Of a stretch of 64,000 nucleotides of DNA, positions 26,520 through 39,353 are shown piece after piece (within the stretch, counting starts at the first letter, position 1; the number at the start of each line of letters is the position of its first letter). The notes beneath the pieces are model-generated. The model searched no databases, had not been told where the DNA came from, and saw only the letters and a list, made by a program, of their open reading frames with translations. Source of the DNA: Paraburkholderia sp. HP33-1 (GTDB lineage: Bacteria > Pseudomonadota > Gammaproteobacteria > Burkholderiales > Burkholderiaceae). Location of the stretch: positions 1,240,001 to 1,304,000 of the forward strand of contig NZ_JAJEJR010000001.1 in NCBI RefSeq assembly GCF_021390595.1. The letters run 5' to 3'. Made by a program: the position numbers and the translations under genes.

Positions 26520-27071
26520 GTGAACCTCAAACCGCTGGGTGTCATGCTGCTGATAGCGTGCTTCGCGCTGACCGGCTGCGACCAACAGCAGAGCGATCAG
26601 GCCGTGCAAAAACTCAAGGACTTTTTCAACGCGATCAAACCGGACGCGTTGCTGCTCAAGGACATGACGCCGGGCGTCACGACCGAAGCGCAAATCCTCT
26701 CGCAGATGGGTAAGCCCGAAACTGCGCGCACCTTCACCGACGGCTCGAAACGCTTCGAATATCCGCGCGGCCCGCAAGGCCTGAACACGTACATGGTCGA
26801 CATCGATCGCGACGGCAAGCTGCAGGCGATCACGCAGGTGCTGACCGCGGCCAACTTCGCGAAGATCCGCCTCGGCATGACCGAGGACGAAGTGCGGCGC
26901 CTGCTTGGCAAGCCCGGACAGATCGCGGTGTTTCCGCTGAAGCCGGAGACCGTGTGGAGCTGGAAGTGGCGAGAAGGCGGCGTGACTGAAGAGGGCATCT
27001 TCAACGTTCACTTCGACCGGGACCAGAGGGTGTACACCACGTCGCGCTCGGACGTGATACGGGGGCGATAG
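26520..27071 (+). CDS. BamE/SmpA-like lipoprotein
   Basis: A 183-residue lipoprotein. The signal (NLKPLGVMLLIACFALTGC) ends in lipobox LTGC. Two SmpA/OmlA-type half-motifs follow: VTTEAQILSQMGKPETARTF at about residue 52 and RLGMTEDEVRRLLGKPG near residue 118, each with the 'G(M/V)T..ev...lG.P' signature of BamE-fold proteins. The start is GTG 26520, which puts the signal peptide at the N-terminus and has AGGA upstream. It is not in the usual bamE context beside fur, so it is better called BamE-like. A patatin gene follows 48 bp downstream. Confidence 0.75.
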   Translation: MNLKPLGVMLLIACFALTGCDQQQSDQAVQKLKDFFNAIKPDALLLKDMTPGVTTEAQILSQMGKPETARTFTDGSKRFEYPRGPQGLNTYMVDIDRDGKLQAITQVLTAANFAKIRLGMTEDEVRRLLGKPGQIAVFPLKPETVWSWKWREGGVTEEGIFNVHFDRDQRVYTTSRSDVIRGR

Positions 27072-27119
27072 CCGGAGGGAAATCCCGGCCACAATGAGGA
27101 CCGACAAAGCGGGGGAAGC

Positions 27120-28073
27120 ATGATACGTCGACGTCGATACAGCCGGATCGGGCTGGTGTTGGGAGGCGGCGCCGCGCGCGGTTGGGCGCATATCGGTGCG
27201 ATTCGCGCGCTGCAGGACGCGGGCATCAAGCCCGACGTGGTGTGCGGCACGTCGATCGGCGCGCTGGTCGGCGCGGTCTATGCGAACGGCGATCTCGACT
27301 GGCTGGAGGAGTGGGTGTCGCAGCTCACGTGGCAGACCGTGGTGCGGCTGCTCGATCTGCGCATCTCGGGCGGACTGCTTGGCGGGCGCAAGGTGATCCA
27401 GCTGTTCGCCGACAAATTCGATGGCCGCTCCATCGCGCAACTGGACATACCATTCGCCGCGGTCGCAACCGAGCTCGACACGGGCCGCGAAATCTGGCTG
27501 CAGGACGGCAGCACGATCGACTCGGTGCGCGCGTCGATTGCCATTCCCGGGATCTTCACGCCGGTGTGGCACAACGGCGTGTGGCTAGTCGACGGCGGAC
27601 TCAGCAACCCGGTGCCGGTGTCGGTCGCGCGCGGCATGCGCGCGGACTGCGTGATCGCGATCGATCTGAACAACGACATCCTGAACGGCCGCGACTTCGG
27701 CGGCGCGGTCGTCGAAACGCCCGCGCTCGATCCCACCGCGCCGCCGCCCGTCGCGCTGCGCCGCAACGGCAAGCCGTGGCCGCGCTGGCTCGCGCCAGCC
27801 GAAGCGAGCGTCACCGACGACGTGCGCGTGCCGCCGAAGCCGAGCGCGCAGGTGCCGTCGATGTTGAGCTCGATCGCGCAAAGCATCGACATCATGCAGG
27901 TGCGCATCACGCGCAGCCGGCTCGCCGGCGAGCCGGCCGATATCCTGATCCAGCCGCGTCTCGGCGGCATGGGCATCTTCGATTTTCACCGCGCGGCGCC
28001 GGCCATCGAGGAAGGGCGCGCGGCGGTCGAGCATATGCTGCCGGCGATTCGCGCGCGGCTCGCGCTTGAGTGA
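27120..28073 (+). CDS. Patatin-like phospholipase (RssA type)
   Basis: A 317-residue serine lipase-like protein. GLVLGGGAARGWAHIG (residues ~11-25) is the oxyanion-hole glycine motif, GTSIG holds the nucleophile Ser45 and VDGG the catalytic Asp158, giving the Ser-Asp dyad of patatins. Size and start fit the bacterial RssA/YchK group. A proline-rich linker (residues ~205-245) precedes a C-terminal segment with IMQVRITRSRLAGEPADILIQP. No signal peptide, so probably cytoplasmic or membrane-associated from inside. Likely in one unit with the BamE-like lipoprotein gene, hinting at an envelope role. Confidence 0.9.
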   Translation: MIRRRRYSRIGLVLGGGAARGWAHIGAIRALQDAGIKPDVVCGTSIGALVGAVYANGDLDWLEEWVSQLTWQTVVRLLDLRISGGLLGGRKVIQLFADKFDGRSIAQLDIPFAAVATELDTGREIWLQDGSTIDSVRASIAIPGIFTPVWHNGVWLVDGGLSNPVPVSVARGMRADCVIAIDLNNDILNGRDFGGAVVETPALDPTAPPPVALRRNGKPWPRWLAPAEASVTDDVRVPPKPSAQVPSMLSSIAQSIDIMQVRITRSRLAGEPADILIQPRLGGMGIFDFHRAAPAIEEGRAAVEHMLPAIRARLALE

Positions 28074-28377
28074 GCGTGAGCGCGAGCACGCGCTGTCGGG
28101 TCGCCGCAGCCTATCGAAAAAGCGACCCGAAACTTGTGAAATCGCGGCACGGCCGAGCGCGCCCGGCACACCTGACAAAACGATAACCCTAGTGAAACCA
28201 AGCGCTACGAGCGCTCCAACGAGCTTCGGCGCGTCATGGTGCGCTGCAGCAAGCAAGCCGCCCGGCATTTGAGAAATTGATTTTCGCTTGCGAGACTCCG
28301 CGCCATGCCGGAGTAGCGCGCAGCCCACGAAGCCGCCGCCATCCGCGCGATTTCAATAATCCTGGATGGAGACACGC
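28074..28377. other. Promoter region of the arginine transport/catabolism locus
   Basis: About 300 bp between the patatin gene and the first permease gene. It should hold the promoter for the transporter operon. I could not pick out a convincing operator or hairpin here. Confidence 0.4.
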
Positions 28378-29067
28378 GTGTTCCTATACGGCTTTGGTCC
28401 GGTGCTGCTCGCCGGCACGATCCAGACGATCGAGCTGTCCGTTCTGTCGCTGGCGGCCGCTGTGTTGCTCGGCCTCGTGGGCGCGGCGGCGAAACTCTCG
28501 TTCAACCGGCCCTTGCGGGCCATTGCGACCGGCTACACGACGCTGATCCGCTCGGTGCCCGATCTGGTGCTGATGCTGTTGCTGTTCTACAGCATCCAGA
28601 TGGCGGTCAACGATGTTACCGACGCGCTCGATTTACCGCAGTTCGACATCGATCCGTTCGTGGCCGGCGTGCTGACGCTCGGCTTCATCTACGGCGCGTA
28701 CTTCACCGAAACTTTCCGTGGCGCGTTTCTCGCGGTGCCGCGCGGCCAGCTCGAAGCGGGCAGCGCATACGGCATGAGCGGCGTGCGCGTGTTCACGCGC
28801 ATCCTGTTCCCGCAGATGATGCGTTTCGCGCTGCCCGGCATCGGCAACAACTGGCAGGTGCTCGTGAAGGCCACCGCGCTCGTCTCGATCATCGGTCTCG
28901 CCGACGTCGTGAAGGCAGCGCAGGACGCGGGCAAGAGCACCTACAACATGTTCTTCTTCATCCTCGTCGCCGCGCTGATCTATCTGGCGATCACCACCGT
29001 ATCGAACGTCGCGCTGATCTGGCTGAACCGCCGCTATTCGATCGGCGTGCGACACGCGGAGCTCTGA
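28378..29067 (+). CDS. aotQ: Arginine/ornithine ABC transporter permease (HisQ/AotQ type)
   Basis: An inner-membrane permease of ~229 residues of the HisMQ family. It starts FLYGFGPVLLAGTIQTIELSVLSLAAAVLLG and has the EAA loop EAGSAYGMSGVRVFTRILFPQMMRFALPG near residue 125, where the ATPase docks. GTG 28378 (ribosome site TGGAGA) is preferred over ATG 28366 because relatives begin MFLxGFGPxLLAGT. It forms the heteromeric channel with the next gene, 5 bp downstream. Context with argR and ast genes points to arginine/ornithine uptake; histidine or lysine uptake is an alternative. Confidence 0.88.
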   Translation: MFLYGFGPVLLAGTIQTIELSVLSLAAAVLLGLVGAAAKLSFNRPLRAIATGYTTLIRSVPDLVLMLLLFYSIQMAVNDVTDALDLPQFDIDPFVAGVLTLGFIYGAYFTETFRGAFLAVPRGQLEAGSAYGMSGVRVFTRILFPQMMRFALPGIGNNWQVLVKATALVSIIGLADVVKAAQDAGKSTYNMFFFILVAALIYLAITTVSNVALIWLNRRYSIGVRHAEL

Positions 29068-29072
29068 GCGTC

Positions 29073-29786
29073 ATGATCGATATCCTCAATCAATTCTGGC
29101 AGGCGTACCTGTTCTGGGACGGGCAGCGCCTGTCGGGTCTCGCGGTCACGCTGTGGCTGCTGGTCGCGTCGATTGCGATCGGCTTCGTGTGCGCGGTGCC
29201 GCTCGCGGTCGCGCGCGTGTCGAACAAGCGCTGGCTCTCCACGCCAGTGCGTTTGTACACCTATGTATTTCGCGGCACGCCGCTCTACGTGCAACTGCTG
29301 TTGATCTACACCGGCGTGTACAGTCTCGCGTTCGTGCGCTCGCACAGCCTGCTTGACGCATTTTTTCGCAGCGGTTTTCACTGCGCGATCCTCGCATTCG
29401 CGCTGAACACCTGCGCGTACACGACCGAGATTTTCGCGGGCGCGATCCGCTCGACCTCGCACGGCGAAGTCGAGGCGGCGCGCGCTTACGGCATGAGCTG
29501 GTTCACGATGTACCGGCGCATTGTGATACCGTCCGCGCTGCGCCGCGCGCTGCCGTTGTACAGTAACGAAGTGATCCTGATGCTGCACGCGACGACGGTC
29601 GCGTTCACGGCCACTGTGCCCGATATCCTGAAGGTCGCGCGCGACGCGAACTCGGCGACCTACCAGTCGTTCAACGCGTTCGGGCTCGCGGCGCTGCTTT
29701 ATCTCGTGGTGTCGTTCGCGCTGGTCGCGCTGTTCAGGCGTGCCGAGCGCCGCTGGCTCGCCCATCTCGCGGTGCGCACGCATTGA
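29073..29786 (+). CDS. aotM: Arginine/ornithine ABC transporter permease (HisM/AotM type)
   Basis: A 237-residue HisM-type permease. The N-terminus (LSGLAVTLWLLVASIAIGFVCAVPLAV) forms the first helices; VFRGTPLYVQLLLIYTG is the conserved segment preceding the periplasmic loop; the EAA loop is VEAARAYGMSWFTMYRRIVIPSALRRALP. It pairs with the preceding permease to form the transmembrane channel. The stop of the first permease and this ATG are only 5 bp apart, so the two are co-translated. Confidence 0.9.
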   Translation: MIDILNQFWQAYLFWDGQRLSGLAVTLWLLVASIAIGFVCAVPLAVARVSNKRWLSTPVRLYTYVFRGTPLYVQLLLIYTGVYSLAFVRSHSLLDAFFRSGFHCAILAFALNTCAYTTEIFAGAIRSTSHGEVEAARAYGMSWFTMYRRIVIPSALRRALPLYSNEVILMLHATTVAFTATVPDILKVARDANSATYQSFNAFGLAALLYLVVSFALVALFRRAERRWLAHLAVRTH

Positions 29787-29878
29787 GCGCGCGTTGAAAA
29801 TATCGTATCGGGCGCCGTGCGCTTCGGCACGGCGGCGTCCGCACCAGACTGATCCGCATTTTTCACTGGGAGAGCATC

Positions 29879-30670
29879 TTGCTCCATACCACTCAAACCG
29901 AAGCCTGCAAGCTCGCCGTACAGGACATCCACAAGCGCTACGGCGACAACGAAGTGCTCAAGGGCGTGTCGCTCAACGCGAACAAGGGCGACGTGATCAG
30001 CATCATCGGCGCGAGCGGCTCGGGCAAGAGCACCTTCTTGCGTTGCATCAATTTTCTCGAGCGGCCGAACGCCGGACAGATCATCGTCGATGGTGAAGCG
30101 GTCAAGACGAAAACCGATCGCGCCGGCAATCTCGAAGTCGCCGATCACAAGCAACTGCAGCGCATCCGCACGAAGCTCGCGATGGTGTTCCAGCACTTCA
30201 ATCTATGGGCGCATATGAACGTGCTGGAGAACGTGATCGAAGCGCCGATTCATGTGCTCGGTCTGAAGCGCAAGGAAGCCGAGGACCGCGCGCGCGAGTA
30301 TCTGGAGAAGGTCGGTCTCGCGCCGCGTCTCGAGAAGCAGTATCCGTCGCATCTGTCGGGTGGCCAGCAGCAGCGCGTCGCGATTGCGCGCGCACTCGCG
30401 ATGGACCCGGACGTGATGCTGTTCGACGAACCGACGTCCGCGCTCGACCCGGAACTCGTCGGCGAAGTGCTGAAAGTGATGCAGAAGCTTGCCGAGGAAG
30501 GCCGCACAATGATCGTCGTCACGCACGAAATGGGTTTCGCGCGCAACGTGTCGAACCATGTGATGTTCCTGCATCAGGGCCGCACCGAGGAAGAGGGCAA
30601 TCCCGCCGAGGTGCTCAGCGCGCCGCGCAGCGAGCGCCTGAAGCAGTTCCTGTCCGGCAGCCTGAAGTAA
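29879..30670 (+). CDS. aotP: Arginine/ornithine ABC transporter ATPase (HisP/AotP type)
   Basis: A 263-residue ABC ATPase of polar amino acid transport. Walker A is GASGSGKST (about residue 42), the signature [15 protein letters not shown] (about 160) and Walker [15 protein letters not shown] (about 180), with the H-loop in [11 protein letters not shown]. The '[18 protein letters not shown]' Q-loop region is characteristic of HisP/ArtP. Start codon is TTG 29879, with GGGAGAGCATC upstream; no ATG keeps the family N-terminus. Works with the two upstream permeases. Confidence 0.92.
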   Translation: MLHTTQTEACKLAVQDIHKRYGDNEVLKGVSLNANKGDVISIIGASGSGKSTFLRCINFLERPNAGQIIVDGEAVKTKTDRAGNLEVADHKQLQRIRTKLAMVFQHFNLWAHMNVLENVIEAPIHVLGLKRKEAEDRAREYLEKVGLAPRLEKQYPSHLSGGQQQRVAIARALAMDPDVMLFDEPTSALDPELVGEVLKVMQKLAEEGRTMIVVTHEMGFARNVSNHVMFLHQGRTEEEGNPAEVLSAPRSERLKQFLSGSLK

Positions 30671-30719
30671 CGCGCGGCCCGCTCGCTCGTTAGCTCTTCC
30701 TTCACATCCTCCGCAACCG

Positions 30720-31763
30720 ATGGCCCGCACGTCCAGCCCGGCTCGCACGACGCAGGTCGCGATCGTCGCCTTGCCGCCCGTGTCGATGTCGGGCGTCGGG
30801 CCGATCGTCGACGCGCTCAATCTCGCCAATGAAATCGACGGCCGGGCGCTGTATCGCGTGCAGGTGTGTTCGTGGGACGGCCGCGCGGTGCCTCTGTCGG
30901 GCGGCGCGCAATGGCCGGCCGATGCCGCGTTCGGCGACGCGATCGCGTGCGACTGGCTGATCATCGTCAGCGAGCGGTTCCAGCAGTTCGCCGACTACCG
31001 GCTGTTTCTCGCGAGCCTCGCGCGGGTCGGCCAGCGCACGCCGCTCGTCACGGGCATTCATCACGGCGTGTGGTGGCTCGCGATGGCGGGGCAGCTGTCC
31101 GGCTATCGCGTGAGCGTGAACTGGGAAACGTATCAGCAGTTCTCCGAACAATTCGAACGCTCGATCGTCACGCAGCAGATCTTCGAAATCGATCGCGATC
31201 GCGCGACCTGCGCGGGCGGTCAGGCGACCGTCGATTTCATGCTCGCGATGATCGGCCGCGAGCACGGGCCCGAACTCGCCGAGCGTATCGCCGATACGCT
31301 CGGCGTCGGCGTACTGCGCGCGGGCGAGGAGCGTCAGCGCATTCCGTTCGTGACCGCGCCGGGCGAGCGTCATCCGCGCCTGAACGACGCGTTGCTGCTG
31401 ATGGAAGCGAACATCGAGGACCCGCTGACCACCGATGAAATCGCCGGCCTCGTCGGCGTCTCGCGGCGGCAACTGGAGCGCCTGTTTCGCCAGTATCTCG
31501 GCTCGATGCCGTCCAAATACTATCTGGGGCTGCGGCTGTCGAAGGCCCGCACGCAATTGCAGCGCACCAGCAAATCGGTCGTGCAGATCAGCCTCGCGTG
31601 CGGGTTTTCGTCGGCGGCGCACTTTTCGAATGCGTATCGCGAGCGCTTCGGCGTCACGCCGCGCGAGGATCGCCGCAACTGGATCGACCGGCAGACCGGC
31701 GCGCACGGCGGCGCGAGCGAACCGCGGCCGGCCGCGCTGATCGAGCGGCCCGAAGTGGAATGA
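30720..31763 (+). CDS. argR: AraC-family regulator, ArgR-like (GlxA type)
   Basis: A 347-residue regulator with an N-terminal DJ-1/PfpI-like domain (VAIVALPPVSMSGVGPIVDALNLAN; residues ~10-190) and a C-terminal AraC HTH pair (PLTTDEIAGLVGVSRRQLERLFRQYLG and VVQISLACGFSSAAHFSNAYRERFGVTPRE). It sits between the aotQMP-like importer and the ast genes, the place of the AraC-type arginine-responsive ArgR in Pseudomonas aeruginosa, which activates this locus with arginine. The same role is inferred here from context. It is unrelated to the hexameric E. coli ArgR. Confidence 0.82.
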   Translation: MARTSSPARTTQVAIVALPPVSMSGVGPIVDALNLANEIDGRALYRVQVCSWDGRAVPLSGGAQWPADAAFGDAIACDWLIIVSERFQQFADYRLFLASLARVGQRTPLVTGIHHGVWWLAMAGQLSGYRVSVNWETYQQFSEQFERSIVTQQIFEIDRDRATCAGGQATVDFMLAMIGREHGPELAERIADTLGVGVLRAGEERQRIPFVTAPGERHPRLNDALLLMEANIEDPLTTDEIAGLVGVSRRQLERLFRQYLGSMPSKYYLGLRLSKARTQLQRTSKSVVQISLACGFSSAAHFSNAYRERFGVTPREDRRNWIDRQTGAHGGASEPRPAALIERPEVE

Positions 31764-31935
31764 CGCGAAGCGCGGGCGCCCACCGGAAGCTACCTGAAAG
31801 CAAACCTGACACGCACGCGACACTTGCGCGACACAAAACCCGGAACCTCATAGAAAGCGTCGCGTATGCGCAAGACTTGCCGCGCGCGGTTTCCTACACT
31901 AGCTGTATTACCTGTCACCCGTAAGAGGATTTGCC

Positions 31936-33171
31936 ATGAACGACCTGACTGTGACACGCCAGACCTTCGACGAAGTCATGGTGCCGGTGTTTGCTCCCGC
32001 CCCCTTCGTACCGGATCGCGGTCTCGGCTCGCGCGTGTGGGACACGCAAGGCCGCGACTATATCGACTTCGCCGGCGGCATCGCCGTCACCGCACTCGGT
32101 CACGGGCATCCGGAACTGCTGAAGGTGCTGCATGAGCAGGGCAGCAAGCTGTGGCACATCGGTAATGGCTACACGAACGAGCCGGTGTTGCGCCTCGCGA
32201 GGCGCCTCGAAAACCTCACTTTCGCCGACCGCGCGTTCTTCGCCAACTCGGGCGCCGAAGCGAACGAGGCCGCGCTGAAACTCGCGCGCCGCGTCGCGGT
32301 CGACCGTTATGGTGAGCAGAAGGCCGAAATCATTTCGTTCACGCAGTCGTTCCACGGCCGCACGCTGTTTACGGTCAGCGTCGGTGGCCAGCCGAAGTAC
32401 TCCGAAGGCTTCGGCCCGGTGCCGGCCGGCATCACGCATCTGCCGTACAACGACATCGAGGCGGCGAAGAAGGCGATCGGCGCACAGACCTGCGCGGTGA
32501 TCGTCGAGCCGATCCAGGGCGAGGGCGGCGTGATCCCGGCCGATCCGGCGTTCCTGAAAGCGCTGCGCGAAGCGTGCGACCAGCACAACGCGCTGCTGAT
32601 TTTCGACGAAGTGCAAACCGGCGTGGGCCGCAGCGGCTATTTCTATGCGTACCAGGACACCGGCGTGACACCGGACATCCTGACCACCGCGAAGGCGCTC
32701 GGCAACGGCTTCCCGATCGGCGCGATGCTGACCACCAACGAATTCGCCGCGCACTTCAAGGTCGGCGTGCACGGCACGACGTACGGCGGCAATCCGCTCG
32801 GCTCGGCGATCGCCGAAAAAGTGGTCGAACTCGTCAGCGACCCGAAGGTACTCGAAGGCGTGCGCTCGCGCAGCGAAACGCTGAAGGGCCACCTCGCGAA
32901 ACTGAACGAGCGCTTCGGGCTCTTCACCGAAGTGCGCGGCAAGGGCCTCCTGATCGGCGCCGAACTGAGCGACAGCTTCAGGGGCCGCGCGAAGGACTTC
33001 GTCACCGCGGCCGGCCAGCACGGCGTGATCATGCTGATGGCGGGTCCGGACGTGCTGCGCTTCGTGCCGTCGCTGATCATTCCGCTCGACGACATGGCCG
33101 AAGGCTTCGCGCGTCTCGAGAAGGCGTTCGGCGAACTCGTCGGCGCAAAAGCGCAGGCGGCGTCGCATTGA
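31936..33171 (+). CDS. astC: Succinylornithine transaminase AstC/AruC
   Basis: A 411-residue class-III PLP aminotransferase, step 3 of the arginine succinyltransferase pathway: N2-succinylornithine plus 2-oxoglutarate gives succinylglutamate semialdehyde and glutamate. Motifs: [15 protein letters not shown] (about residue 104), [26 protein letters not shown] (about 221) and the PLP lysine Lys253 in [11 protein letters not shown]. It is also similar to acetylornithine aminotransferase ArgD, and many such enzymes serve both roles. First gene of the catabolic operon. Confidence 0.93.
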   Translation: MNDLTVTRQTFDEVMVPVFAPAPFVPDRGLGSRVWDTQGRDYIDFAGGIAVTALGHGHPELLKVLHEQGSKLWHIGNGYTNEPVLRLARRLENLTFADRAFFANSGAEANEAALKLARRVAVDRYGEQKAEIISFTQSFHGRTLFTVSVGGQPKYSEGFGPVPAGITHLPYNDIEAAKKAIGAQTCAVIVEPIQGEGGVIPADPAFLKALREACDQHNALLIFDEVQTGVGRSGYFYAYQDTGVTPDILTTAKALGNGFPIGAMLTTNEFAAHFKVGVHGTTYGGNPLGSAIAEKVVELVSDPKVLEGVRSRSETLKGHLAKLNERFGLFTEVRGKGLLIGAELSDSFRGRAKDFVTAAGQHGVIMLMAGPDVLRFVPSLIIPLDDMAEGFARLEKAFGELVGAKAQAASH

Positions 33172-33235
33172 TGTTCAGGCAGACCCGCACGCTCACGCTG
33201 ATGCAGCGGATCATGCGTCACATTCAACAGGAACG

Positions 33236-34287
33236 ATGATGCTCTTCGTACGTCCAGGCCGCCTCGCCGATCTCGATGCGCTCGAGCATATGGCGCGCAC
33301 CGCACAACCGGTGCTGCATTCCCTGCCGCACGACCGGCGCGCGCTCGAAGCGCGTGTCGCGTTGTCGGAAGACTCGTTTCGCGCGGAAGTCGATTTTCCG
33401 GGCGAGGAGTTCTATCTGTTCGTGCTCGAAGACTCGGCGAGCGGCAAGCTGATGGGCACCGCGAGCATCGTCGCGGCGGCCGGTTACGCGGACCCGTTCT
33501 ACGTGTTTCGCAACGACGCGCTGATTCATGCGTCGCGCGAGCTGCACGTGAATCGCAAGATTCACGCGCTGACGATGTCGCACGAGCTGACCGGCAAGAG
33601 CCGGCTCGCGGGCTACTACATCGACCCGTCGCTGCGCGGCGACGCGGCCGCGCAATTGATGTCGCGCGCACGCATGATGTACATCGCCGCGAATCGCAAG
33701 CGCTTCACGCCCGAGGTGTTCTCGCTGCTGCTCGGCGTCACCGACGAAAACGGCGTGTCGCCGTTCTGGGAAGCGGTGGGGCGCAAGTTCTTCGGGCGCA
33801 ATTTCGCCGACATCGAAATCGAATCGGGTGGCCGCAGCCGCACGTTCATCGCCGAAGTGATGCCGACGTATCCCGTGTATGTGCCGCTGTTGCCCGAAGC
33901 GGCGCAGCGCGTGCTCGGCGAGCCGGACGCGAACGCGCTGCTCGCGTACGAGATTCATATCGAGGAAGGCTTCGAGACCGATCGCTACGTCGACATCTTC
34001 GACGCGGGTCCGGTACTGACCGCGCAGGTGGATCGCAGTGTCAGTGTGAAGCACAACGAAACGCGCGTCGTGCGCGAGGCGCCTGCGACGCACGGCGAAA
34101 CCTACCTGATCGCGCACAACGGCGCCGGCCGCGAATTCCGTTGCGTGCTCGGCGATCTCGCGCCCGGCAAGGAGTCAGGCGCCGTGTTGTCGCAGGCGGC
34201 GCGCGCCGCGCTCGGCGTACGGGAAGGCGATGCGGTGCGCTGCGTGCCGCTGCATCAGCCGCAGGATAAACAATCGGGAGAAGCGCA

Positions 34288-34291
<4 letters not shown>
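33236..34291 (+). CDS. aruF: Arginine N-succinyltransferase, alpha subunit (AruF)
   Basis: A 351-residue subunit of arginine N-succinyltransferase, which transfers succinate from succinyl-CoA to arginine, pathway step 1. The N-terminus is LFVRPGRLADLDALEHMA; further in are SHELTGKSRLAGYYIDPSLRG, the segment PFWEAVGRKFFGRNF and the C-terminal EIHIEEGFETDRYVDIFDAGPVLTAQ, all typical of the AstA family. Pseudomonas and Burkholderia use two paralogous subunits; the second gene overlaps this one (ATGA). Start ATG 33236 or 33239. Confidence 0.93.
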
Positions 34292-36788
<2,497 letters not shown>

Positions 36789-36797
36789 GGATCGACG

Positions 36798-38141
36798 ATG
36801 CTGCAAGCCACTGAAGCCAATTTCGACGGCCTGGTCGGCCCGACTCACAACTACGCGGGCCTGTCGTTCGGCAACGTCGCGTCGCAGAACAACGAGAAGT
36901 CGGTCGCGAATCCGAAGGCCGCCGCGCGCCAGGGTCTGCGCAAGATGAAGCAGCTTGCCGACCTCGGGTTTCATCAGGGCGTGCTGCCGCCGCAGGAACG
37001 TCCGTCGATGCGCCTGTTGCGCGAGCTCGGTTTTTCCGGCGACGACGCTTCGGTGATCGCGCGTGTCGCGAAGAATGCGCCCGAGTTGCTCGCGGCCGCG
37101 AGTTCGGCCTCGGCGATGTGGACTGCAAACGCGGCGACCGTGAGCCCGTCCGCGGATACGCACGACGGCCGCGTGCATTTCACGCCAGCCAATCTGTGCA
37201 GCAAGCTGCATCGCGCGATCGAGCATGAGTCGACGCGCCGCACGCTGCGCGCGATGTTCAGCGACACCGACCGCTTCGTCGTGCACGAAGCGCTGCCCGG
37301 CACGCCCGCGCTCGGCGACGAGGGCGCGGCGAATCACACGCGCTTTTGTGCGCAATACAAGGCGCGCGGTGTCGAATTCTTCGTGTATGGCCGCAGCGAG
37401 TATCGTCGCGGGCCGGAACCGAAGCGCTATCCGGCGCGCCAGACGTTCGAGGCGAGCCGCGCGGTCGCGCATCGTCATGGCTTGCAGGAAGCGGCGACCG
37501 TGTACGCGCAGCAGAATCCGGAAGTGATCGACGCGGGCGTGTTCCATAACGACGTGATCGCGGTCGGCAATCGCAACACGCTGTTCTGCCATCAGCTCGC
37601 GTTCGTCGAGCAGAGCGCGGTGTACGACGAGCTGCGCTCGAAGCTCGCGAGCCTGCACTCGGACTTCAACGTGATCGAAGTGCCCGACGCGCAGGTCAGC
37701 GTCGCCGATGCGGTGTCGTCGTATCTGTTCAACAGCCAGCTGCTGACGCGCCCGGACGGCAAGCAGGTGCTGGTGGTGCCGCAGGAGTGCCGCGAAAATC
37801 CGCGCGTGGCCGCGTATCTGGATGAGCTGACTTCGCACAGCGGTCCGATCGACGAGGTGCTCGTGTTCGATCTGCGCGAGAGCATGAAGAACGGCGGGGG
37901 CCCCGCATGCCTGCGTCTGCGCGTCGTGCTCGATGATGCCGAGCGAGCGGCGGTCGCGTCGGGTGTGTGGATCAACGATGCACTGTTCGGCCGTCTTGAT
38001 GCATGGATCGAAAAACACTACCGCGATCGTCTCGCGCCGACTGACCTGAGCGATCCGCAGCTGCTGGTCGAATCGCGTACCGCGCTCGATGAGCTGACGC
38101 AAATCCTCGCTCTGGGCTCGCTGTATGACTTCCAGCGCTGA
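36798..38141 (+). CDS. astB: N-succinylarginine dihydrolase AstB
   Basis: A 447-residue dihydrolase of the guanidino-modifying superfamily, step 2: succinylarginine plus two waters gives succinylornithine, two ammonia and CO2. The N-terminus [21 protein letters not shown] is the family hallmark, and the catalytic Cys371 lies in [12 protein letters not shown] near the C-terminus. It ends in [16 protein letters not shown]. The next gene begins inside its last codons. Yields most of the nitrogen released by the pathway. Confidence 0.95.
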   Translation: MLQATEANFDGLVGPTHNYAGLSFGNVASQNNEKSVANPKAAARQGLRKMKQLADLGFHQGVLPPQERPSMRLLRELGFSGDDASVIARVAKNAPELLAAASSASAMWTANAATVSPSADTHDGRVHFTPANLCSKLHRAIEHESTRRTLRAMFSDTDRFVVHEALPGTPALGDEGAANHTRFCAQYKARGVEFFVYGRSEYRRGPEPKRYPARQTFEASRAVAHRHGLQEAATVYAQQNPEVIDAGVFHNDVIAVGNRNTLFCHQLAFVEQSAVYDELRSKLASLHSDFNVIEVPDAQVSVADAVSSYLFNSQLLTRPDGKQVLVVPQECRENPRVAAYLDELTSHSGPIDEVLVFDLRESMKNGGGPACLRLRVVLDDAERAAVASGVWINDALFGRLDAWIEKHYRDRLAPTDLSDPQLLVESRTALDELTQILALGSLYDFQR

Positions 38142-39207
38142 GCACGCGATGCCGGCCCCGAGCGCGATGCTCGACGATTTTCTCGCCTTCACTCTGGCGG
38201 GTTCGCAGCCTGCCGCGCATGAAGCGCAAGGCACGTGCGCGAATGGCGTGCGCTGGACCTGGCAGGACGACGGTGTGCTGGTCATCGAGCCCGCGCACGA
38301 GCACGCGAACCCCCGCAGCGTGCTCGTCTCGGCTGGCGTGCATGGCGACGAAACCGCACCGATCGAACTGTTGTCGCGCATCGTTGCCGATATCGCGCAG
38401 GGCCGCGCCGCGCTCGCGTGCCGGCTGCTCGTGATTTTCGGCAACATCGATGCGATGCGCGACGGCGGCCGCTATCGTGACGACGATCTGAACCGGCTGT
38501 TCAGCGGTCGTCATCTGCAACTGCCGCACAGTCACGAGGCGCCGCGCGCGGCCGCGCTCGAACGGGCCGCCACGCGCTTTTTCGCGCACTCGTCCGAGGC
38601 GCCCGGTGCGCGCTGGCATATTGACATGCATACGGCGATCCGCGCGTCGGTGTTCGAGCGCTTCGCGCTGCTGCCGCATACCGGCAAACCCTTTTCGCGC
38701 GCGATGTTCGAATGGCTCGGCGACGCGCGCATCAGCGCGGTGCTGCTGCACACGACGAAGGGCAACACGTATTCCCACTTCACCGCGCAAGCCTGCGGCG
38801 CCGATGCGTGCACGCTCGAACTCGGCAAGGTGCGGCCGTTCGGTGAGAACGACCTGACGCGCTTCGAGGGCGCGGATCTCGCGGTGCGCGCGCTGCTGGC
38901 CGGCACGCGGGTGGGCTCGCGAATCAACGCGCCAGCCGACGGTGAAGCCACTCTGCCGCGCGTCTTCACGGTCGTCGATCAGCTCACCAAGCAAAGCGAC
39001 GCATTCGAGTTGCTGCTCGCATCCGACGTGCCGAACTTCACGCCGCTCGCCAGGGGCACCTTGCTCGCGCGCGACGGCGACTATCAGTACACCGTGCGGC
39101 GCGATGAAGAGCGCATCGTGTTTCCGAACCCGACGGTCAAGCCCGGCCTGCGAGCGGGTCTCCTTGTCGTCGATACCACGGCCGAAACGCTGTCCAATCT
39201 TGTCTAG
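38125..39207 (+). CDS. astE: Succinylglutamate desuccinylase AstE
   Basis: A 360-residue zinc carboxypeptidase-like enzyme, the last step: N-succinylglutamate gives glutamate and succinate. Zinc ligands are seen in [15 protein letters not shown] (His and Glu, near residue 72) and in [10 protein letters not shown] (His). [20 protein letters not shown] is the substrate-binding block of the AspA/AstE family. If ATG 38125 is used the gene overlaps astB by 17 bp; ATG 38149 would remove the overlap. Confidence 0.92.
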   Translation: MTSSAEHAMPAPSAMLDDFLAFTLAGSQPAAHEAQGTCANGVRWTWQDDGVLVIEPAHEHANPRSVLVSAGVHGDETAPIELLSRIVADIAQGRAALACRLLVIFGNIDAMRDGGRYRDDDLNRLFSGRHLQLPHSHEAPRAAALERAATRFFAHSSEAPGARWHIDMHTAIRASVFERFALLPHTGKPFSRAMFEWLGDARISAVLLHTTKGNTYSHFTAQACGADACTLELGKVRPFGENDLTRFEGADLAVRALLAGTRVGSRINAPADGEATLPRVFTVVDQLTKQSDAFELLLASDVPNFTPLARGTLLARDGDYQYTVRRDEERIVFPNPTVKPGLRAGLLVVDTTAETLSNLV

Positions 39208-39353
39208 ACAGGCTGCGTGTACAATCGCGGGCGCCGCGGCTGTCGCACCTACCGATTACGCCGGCCGCGCGAGTCCGAAGCGCGACGGGCGTAAGCCGCC
39301 TGTGCGTGCCGATCCGGCTCCGTTTTAGTCAACACCGCAGAGGAACACCCGTA

